Shown piece by piece: positions 59,101 through 64,000 of a stretch of DNA of 64,000 nt. The number at the start of each line of letters is the position of its first letter. Position 1 is the first letter of the stretch. A program made the position numbers and the translations under genes. Source of the DNA: Voacanga thouarsii (lineage: Eukaryota > Streptophyta > Magnoliopsida > Gentianales > Apocynaceae); contig JANUWF010001272.1 of NCBI GenBank assembly GCA_026120185.1, positions 1,736,001-1,800,000 on the forward strand. The letters run 5' to 3'. The notes under the pieces were generated by a model. That model was given only the letters and a program-made list of their open reading frames with translations, made no database searches and was not told the DNA's origin.

Positions 59101-59900
59101 GATGCAAATGACCTAGATGAAAGATAAGAGATATTAGACTATGTATATTCACATGAAATGCATTTAATTATATCTTTAATTAAACATGTATTTAACCCAC
59201 TATTTTTGTCAAATCAATAGCCCTCACTATTAACTCGGGAAAGCCCATTAGAAGCTTTCCTAGTGATCCAGTATCCAAATTCTTTAAAAATGACCTTAGG
59301 TATGTCCAACAAACTACTTTTAAGTTCAATGGTAGGTATCCAATACCAATTTCATCAAATATATCTAACAGATCACTAGGTGATTGACATCTTTTAATTT
59401 TAAAGCACTTAATGCTACCCCAACTTAGCCTCGAATATTCTTTATGTTTGGGTATGCCCAACAGGGATAAAGATATTAGTTAAATCCAACACATTAATCA
59501 GGAATCATATTCTATAGCTTGAACATGCTCAATGTCGAGTAAGCTGGGGTATGTCCAACAACTAATCTAAAAAATGAACTCTCATTCTTGCTATAATAAC
59601 GGAAGGCATTAGATTTAATATTGTTTGAGGGATTTTAATTATTTAATTAATAGTCTCATCATTTGGCATGCAAAATATCAACACTTTGACATAATTGTAT
59701 TAAACTCAATTACATGGATTGGTTATGGACTTTTCTAGATTAATTTCCCTGAGCCAAGAAGGAAATTAATTTTGGTCAAAACCTATATGTTCATGCATGT
59801 TTTTGAGAAAAAAGTCTTAGCATCTTCTTGCTTTGCCTAGGTCGCCATCTCTATAGATTCATAAAATAATTTCTAATCTTATTTAAACTATATAATCTAA
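59101..59900 (-). other. Leader of the copia element
   Basis: About 800 bp lies upstream of gag. No tRNA primer site was found at its outer edge. The open frame at 59461-59192 on the minus strand has no recognisable domain. A 'gtatgtccaaca'/'gtatgcccaaca' phrase repeats at 59300, 59452 and 59550. Confidence 0.5.
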
Positions 59901-59915
59901 TTACATAAATTCCTA

Positions 59916-60191
59916 ATGGAGAAACCTCGAGTTATATTCAAGGGAAATTTCATAAGAAGAGGAATTACAAGAGAATTTGATGAGACTCCACTTCATCATG
60001 GAGGACAAGGACCGATGACAAGAGCTAGGACTAAGATACTTCAAGATGATTTTCAATTGATCATCAAACCATACTTACGGATAAAGGAGGGTTGGAAGGT
60101 TGAGGAAGATAGCCAAGAGTTCGTGTTGATAACCATCCGTGAAGGACCCCAACAAGAACACAAACCGGCAGCAAAAGGGGATGAAACTTGA
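59916..60191 (+). pseudogene. Ty3-type polyprotein C-terminal remnant
   Basis: A 91-codon open frame contains 'GQGPMTRARTKILQDDFQ', resembling the 'GPxTRARAK' segment found near the end of plant Ty3 polyproteins. It has no catalytic domain and no start context of note. It borders the copia leader on the left and LTR-like sequence on the right. Confidence 0.45.
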
Positions 60192-60514
60192 CAAGGGAGG
60201 CTTTCCAGAGGACAACCGGCGCCGGCTCCATGCTGCCAAACCCGCGTCAGTTCCATTCTATCCAACAACACTTCAAACACAGCCTGAACTGGCCAAAGAC
60301 ATATCTAAACCGGCGCCGGCTGTGAAGTCCAAACCGGCGCTGATTTCCCCCTGGGCAACCGATGATTACTCCACGTTTTAATACTTTTCTCCTGTTTTTC
60401 TTTACTTTTAGTTGATTGTAAAGACTTATTATGATCCAAAACTATAATTAAACCTCAGGGATTACTTAGCTAGAGTTAGGATAGTATAAATAGCACCTTT
60501 AATGATTTGACAAG
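60182..60514 (+). repeat. LTR fragment with paired CCGGCGCCGGCT boxes
   Basis: CCGGCGCCGGCT occurs at 60216-60227 and 60310-60321, with a third partial box at 60334. TATAAATAG follows near 60485. The organisation (GC boxes, T-rich stretch, TATA) matches the 25100-25380 and 43200-43500 LTRs. It is cut at 60515 by another LTR. Confidence 0.5.
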
Positions 60515-61965
60515 TGTAACACCCCACTACCTAGGCCCATCAGGGCCGGGGATGTCGCCCCGTCCAGAGGACAAGGGGTCTTTATAATCAGGTTACATAG
60601 AATAAAATAAATTAAAGACTTTAAAATTAAACTTATTACAACCCAGAAGGTGAACACTGGAACAAATCCAAAATAAATTGTTTGCAACAATCTCTCAAAA
60701 CATCACATAAAGAAAATAACATGAGTCTTCAAAACATAGGCAACAATCTAGCTAATGACCTCCACAGCAGGATCTTCCTGAAAACATGGTATAAAAGGTG
60801 GTGAGATAAAAACTCAGTAAGCCCGTGTGTGCTTTGAGTGTTTCAGGTAAAATAATTCATGTATGCAAGTTGTAAAAGTTCCATAAGGAAAAGTGCTGGC
60901 AAGCAATAAATAAGTGTTAAAAATAAAGAGTGGCGTTTCACTTTTCAAACAATACATGTGCATAATAAATACAACCACTCAAATGGGTGGCCAAGGATTA
61001 CCACATGTTGGGCCCCATGACTAAATAACGGTCAGAATGTGACACTTTGTGCAAGCTGACAAAAGGGTAGGTGTACGACCTACCGGGTGAGATACTCCTC
61101 TATCTCTACACCCAAACTTACCGGTTGTCCACTCCGGAACACACAGTCCACAGGATTGAAACTTGCTAGCTCGGACCGGCATGACCTACCGGACTGGCAT
61201 CCTATCCAGGAAGGACTCACCCCTCAGAGGTGGCCACCTAATGAGAGACTTACCCTAACCCTTCAAAGACTAGTCCTGGTGGTCTACCCTTATTGAGTAC
61301 TCAACGTTGATTGTCCCACTTGGGAGAAAGTTGATCATAATCCGCTTTATTTGGAAATATCAATTAAGGGTTTCTAAAAATCTTGTCAAAGCTGGGTTTT
61401 AGAAAGGGTTTAGTATTTTGTGTAAAACTGCTTGTTTAATTTTCAAATGATTGTTTGTCTGGAAATAAAAGGGAAAACAGTCCTTAATTGCCTTCCCAAA
61501 ATAAATGTCCATACACATCGCATTTAGCTTGCCACAGTAATTTTTTGTCTTCACAAAATTCCATGCAGGAGCTTACCTGGCTCTTTGCTTGCTCAAACTC
61601 AAAAGTCTTCCAAGGCTGACCTAACCCCGCCTGGGGTAAACACAAAACATAAGGTTACATTCAAGCTAAACTCACCTACACAAAATAATCCTAGTTCAAC
61701 CCATTACCATCACAACCCTAACGCTCTAAGCTTTAAGGCTAGCTAAAAAGAAGAACTTTATAAAATAAGTCTAGTTTAATAAGTTAAAATAACTTGGGGT
61801 TCTAAAATAGTTGCTAATAAATTATAGACTCATTTAATAATTCTTGTGAGCTATTAATAAATAAAAGAAGGTTTGAATTTTAAGTCATATTATGTCTAAC
61901 AATATTAACAAATGGCAATTTAAAAATAGCTTTATTATTAGTAAATAATAAATCACAAATATATT

Positions 61966-61996
<31 letters not shown>

Positions 61997-61997
61997 G
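61966..61997. repeat. (TTTA)n microsatellite
   Basis: About eight TTTA repeats lie inside the minus-strand LTR. A shorter TTTA run occurs at about 29569-29590 in a related LTR copy. Confidence 0.85.
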
Positions 61998-62174
61998 ATA
62001 ATAATTAATAATAAATAAAATTAATAATAAATGAATTATTTTAAATTCTAAATTAGTAAATAACAAATAGATTTTAATATAAATAATATTTAGGAATATA
62101 GGTAAAAGTTTGAACTAAGGTCTACAAGGTCATCAATTAATTCTAATATTTTACTTATTATAAATGATTTATTA

Positions 62175-62175
62175 C

Positions 62176-62202
<27 letters not shown>
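62175..62202. repeat. (AT)n microsatellite
   Basis: A pure AT run of about 28 bp lies in the minus-strand LTR. Confidence 0.85.
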
Positions 62203-62206
<4 letters not shown>

Positions 62207-62916
62207 TTTAACAAAAGATCTCATTTGTTTGATAAAGAAAATATTAATATTTTAATTAATAAACCAATCCAAATCTTCCTAGAGTTTCGAATTTTATAGA
62301 GGAAAATATAGTAGCAATTCCATTTAAAGTAATAAAATTTTGTTAATAAAAATAACCTAGACTTAACAAGAAAATACTCTTTCACCATGATTTTCCTATT
62401 GCTAGACAAGATTCATAACCACATTCTCCAACATCAAATAATAAACCAATCCATTCATGAACACATGCTTGACTTAACACATACTATCACAAGGCTAACT
62501 CCCTTCTAAGCATAATCATCATTAATGGCTTCAATGGAAAATAGAAACATGAGAGCCTAATCACCTTTGGTGTCATGATCTCTAACATGCTTCAAACATC
62601 CATAAAATTCATTAAGCACGAAGAACATATAATGATTAAAAAAGAAAACACATACAACTTAGCCATATACAACAATCATCATGTCTTAACTCCATCCCTT
62701 AATCCACATGCATATACTCAACCTCCATTCATACTCTCTCTCCCTATCAACACCTAGGAGACACGATTTCAGAATTTAAAAAGAAAGGATTTAAGAATAG
62801 ATACTTGATTGTCGATTGCTTTGATGAAGACAAAAGAAGGTCCACGCGCGATAGAGAGCCTTGAGTGATCCACCGGAAAAAAAACAGCCATGGTTGATGG
62901 TTGATCAACCATTTCG

Positions 62917-62918
<2 letters not shown>

Positions 62919-62962
<44 letters not shown>
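62919..62962. repeat. (AG)n microsatellite
   Basis: This 44-bp AG run corresponds in position to the TC tract at 31003-31020 of the sister LTR, showing expansion in one copy. Confidence 0.9.
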
Positions 62963-62963
<1 letters not shown>

Positions 62964-64000
62964 ATTAGGAGAGTATATTAAGAGTTGAATGGAAAAAGGA
63001 TGAACAAGAAGGTTGTTCTTGATTTACCTTGTTGATGTTCTTAAGACCTTCAAGGAAAAAGGCTAATTTCGATCCGTCTGAAAATTCTTGTTTGCGAGGT
63101 TTTGTGTTATAAATCCCAGAAATGAAGTTTAGGGATTAAATAGAAGTTATTTGGAGTATTTGAGAATGATTGGAAGTGTTTAGAGTAGGTTTAGGCTTGA
63201 AGAAGTTTAGTGTGTGTTCTTGGTGAAAATGGAGAGAGTTTGAGAAAATGCTGCACGAAATCTGGTAGAGGGCTGGCCGAATGGCCTAGGTTGAATGGGA
63301 GTTTTGGTTTTCAGCAAGAAGGAGAGAGGTTGATCATATTTTATTTGAAATTCAAATGGAGAAAGTTGTGGAGTTGGTTAAGGTAGGTGGTTAGCTATGG
63401 TGTTTGATCAAGGAAGGTTTCTTCACTCTCCAATGGTGCCGGCTGAACAAGGTGATTTCGACGGAATGAATGGAGCTTGTTAGGCTATAGAGCTGACTGA
63501 AATTTAGTCTATGAAGGCAGAGGAAATTCTGGTTAGTTAGCCTAATGCAAGAGTGGTTTAATGGAGAAAAAATGCTGGAATTTTTTTGAAGTTCAAAAAG
63601 AGTTTGAATGGAGTGATCTTAGGAGTGTTTTGAGGTGTGGTTATGGAGTCCAAGAGTTCAAGGTAAGTGTGGGATTAATGGTGTTCAGTCCATGGCTGAT
63701 CAAGGATCAATGTTGCAGAAGTTGAAGGGTGGTTTTCGGCCTAGGCTTGAAGGAACAAAGCTGGGAAATTCTGGTTTCAAGTTGTCCCATGATTCGAAGG
63801 TTAGTGCAGAATTTCTGCACACCTTCAACCCGATTTGCAGCTGATTCTTGATGGGGTTTGAAGGTCTTTCTAAGGTGGTTTTCCAGCCTTCTTCCTGGAG
63901 AAATACAGAGGAGTTTTGCTGGCTTGAAGATGGACTAAAACAGCTTCATTTCCTTGGTTGAAAGCTGCGAAAATGTCCAGAATTTTTTTCTGGTTTTCCA

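Larger units (their letters stand above)
47686..59900 (-). mobile_element. Ty1/copia element, minus strand, 5' LTR missing
   Basis: Reading leftward from the right, it has a leader (59900-59101), gag start (59100), gag, zinc knuckle, integrase, RT/RNase H, a polypurine tract (55213-55199) and a 3' LTR (55198-47686) that holds a 5.6-kb CACTA element. The integrase-before-RT order identifies copia. No 5' LTR or primer site is found near 59900, where unrelated Ty3-like sequence begins, so the 5' end was lost. Confidence 0.8.
60515..64000 (-). mobile_element. LTR of the 4.3-kb Ty3 family, minus strand, running off the window
   Basis: The minus-strand LTR end (TGTAACACCCC on the plus strand) is at 60515. 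The sequence is the reverse complement of the 29800-33347 part of the solo LTR at 26973-33347, including the GA/TC microsatellite at a comparable distance (62919-62962). No primer site adjoins its outer edge, so it is a solo or 3' LTR. The other end lies beyond 64000. Confidence 0.78.

Noticed and set aside
59192..59461. 89-codon minus-strand frame as a gene
   Set aside because: It sits in the copia leader, shows no recognisable domain and has no supporting context.

Overview
The window looks like intergenic, repeat-dense chromatin of a flowering plant, probably a eudicot, but the species cannot be told. The evidence is AT-rich DNA, Ty3/gypsy and Ty1/copia LTR retrotransposons with plant-type tRNA-Asp and tRNA-iMet primer-binding sites, CACTA transposons, a captured plant glutathione-biosynthesis gene fragment and a probable endogenous pararetrovirus relic. 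I see no intact host gene, tRNA gene, rRNA gene or CRISPR. Every recognisable coding region is broken by stops, frameshifts or later insertions. Most short open frames are accidental, and those in the CA/TA/GA tracts are microsatellite artefacts.

Region 1, 1-15457, is an Athila-like Ty3/gypsy element. It has the end of the 5' LTR, a tRNA-Asp primer site, a gag pseudogene, no pol at all, and a 3' LTR at 13715-15248. A block of about 2.37 kb, joining the end of gag to an accessory ORF (putative plant transposon protein family), is present three times head to tail. The third copy is split by a 2.8 kb solo LTR (6508-9307, 5-bp target duplication), which itself holds a truncated copia fragment. 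The last 208 bp of the 3' LTR are tandemly duplicated.

Region 2, 15458-22560, holds a probable caulimovirid-like relic (promoter, two tRNA-Met primer sites 50 bp apart, an inverted piece of coding sequence), an 820-bp compound microsatellite, and a 2-kb array of short GC-box repeats ending in a CACTA-type terminus. About 1.8 kb of unrecognised AT-rich sequence follows.

Region 3, 22561-47240, is a four-level nest. Level 0 is a Ty3-type LTR of about 3.65 kb followed by a tRNA-iMet primer site. Into it inserted a pol-less gag-protease Ty3 element (24666-45693, target duplication ACAAA). Into that inserted five solo LTRs, four with perfect 5-bp target duplications and one with a single mismatch. 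Two of these carry a further solo LTR each, both with perfect duplications.

Region 4, 47241-59900, is a minus-strand copia element with a decayed gag-pol and one LTR. That LTR was split by a 5.6-kb CACTA element carrying an intron-containing Transposase_24-type gene and a fragment of glutamate-cysteine ligase (GSH1). Region 5, 59900-64000, is a Ty3 fragment cut by a minus-strand copy of the 4.3-kb LTR family also seen at 26973-33347. The features do not cooperate as a pathway. They record sequential insertion, LTR-LTR recombination and decay.
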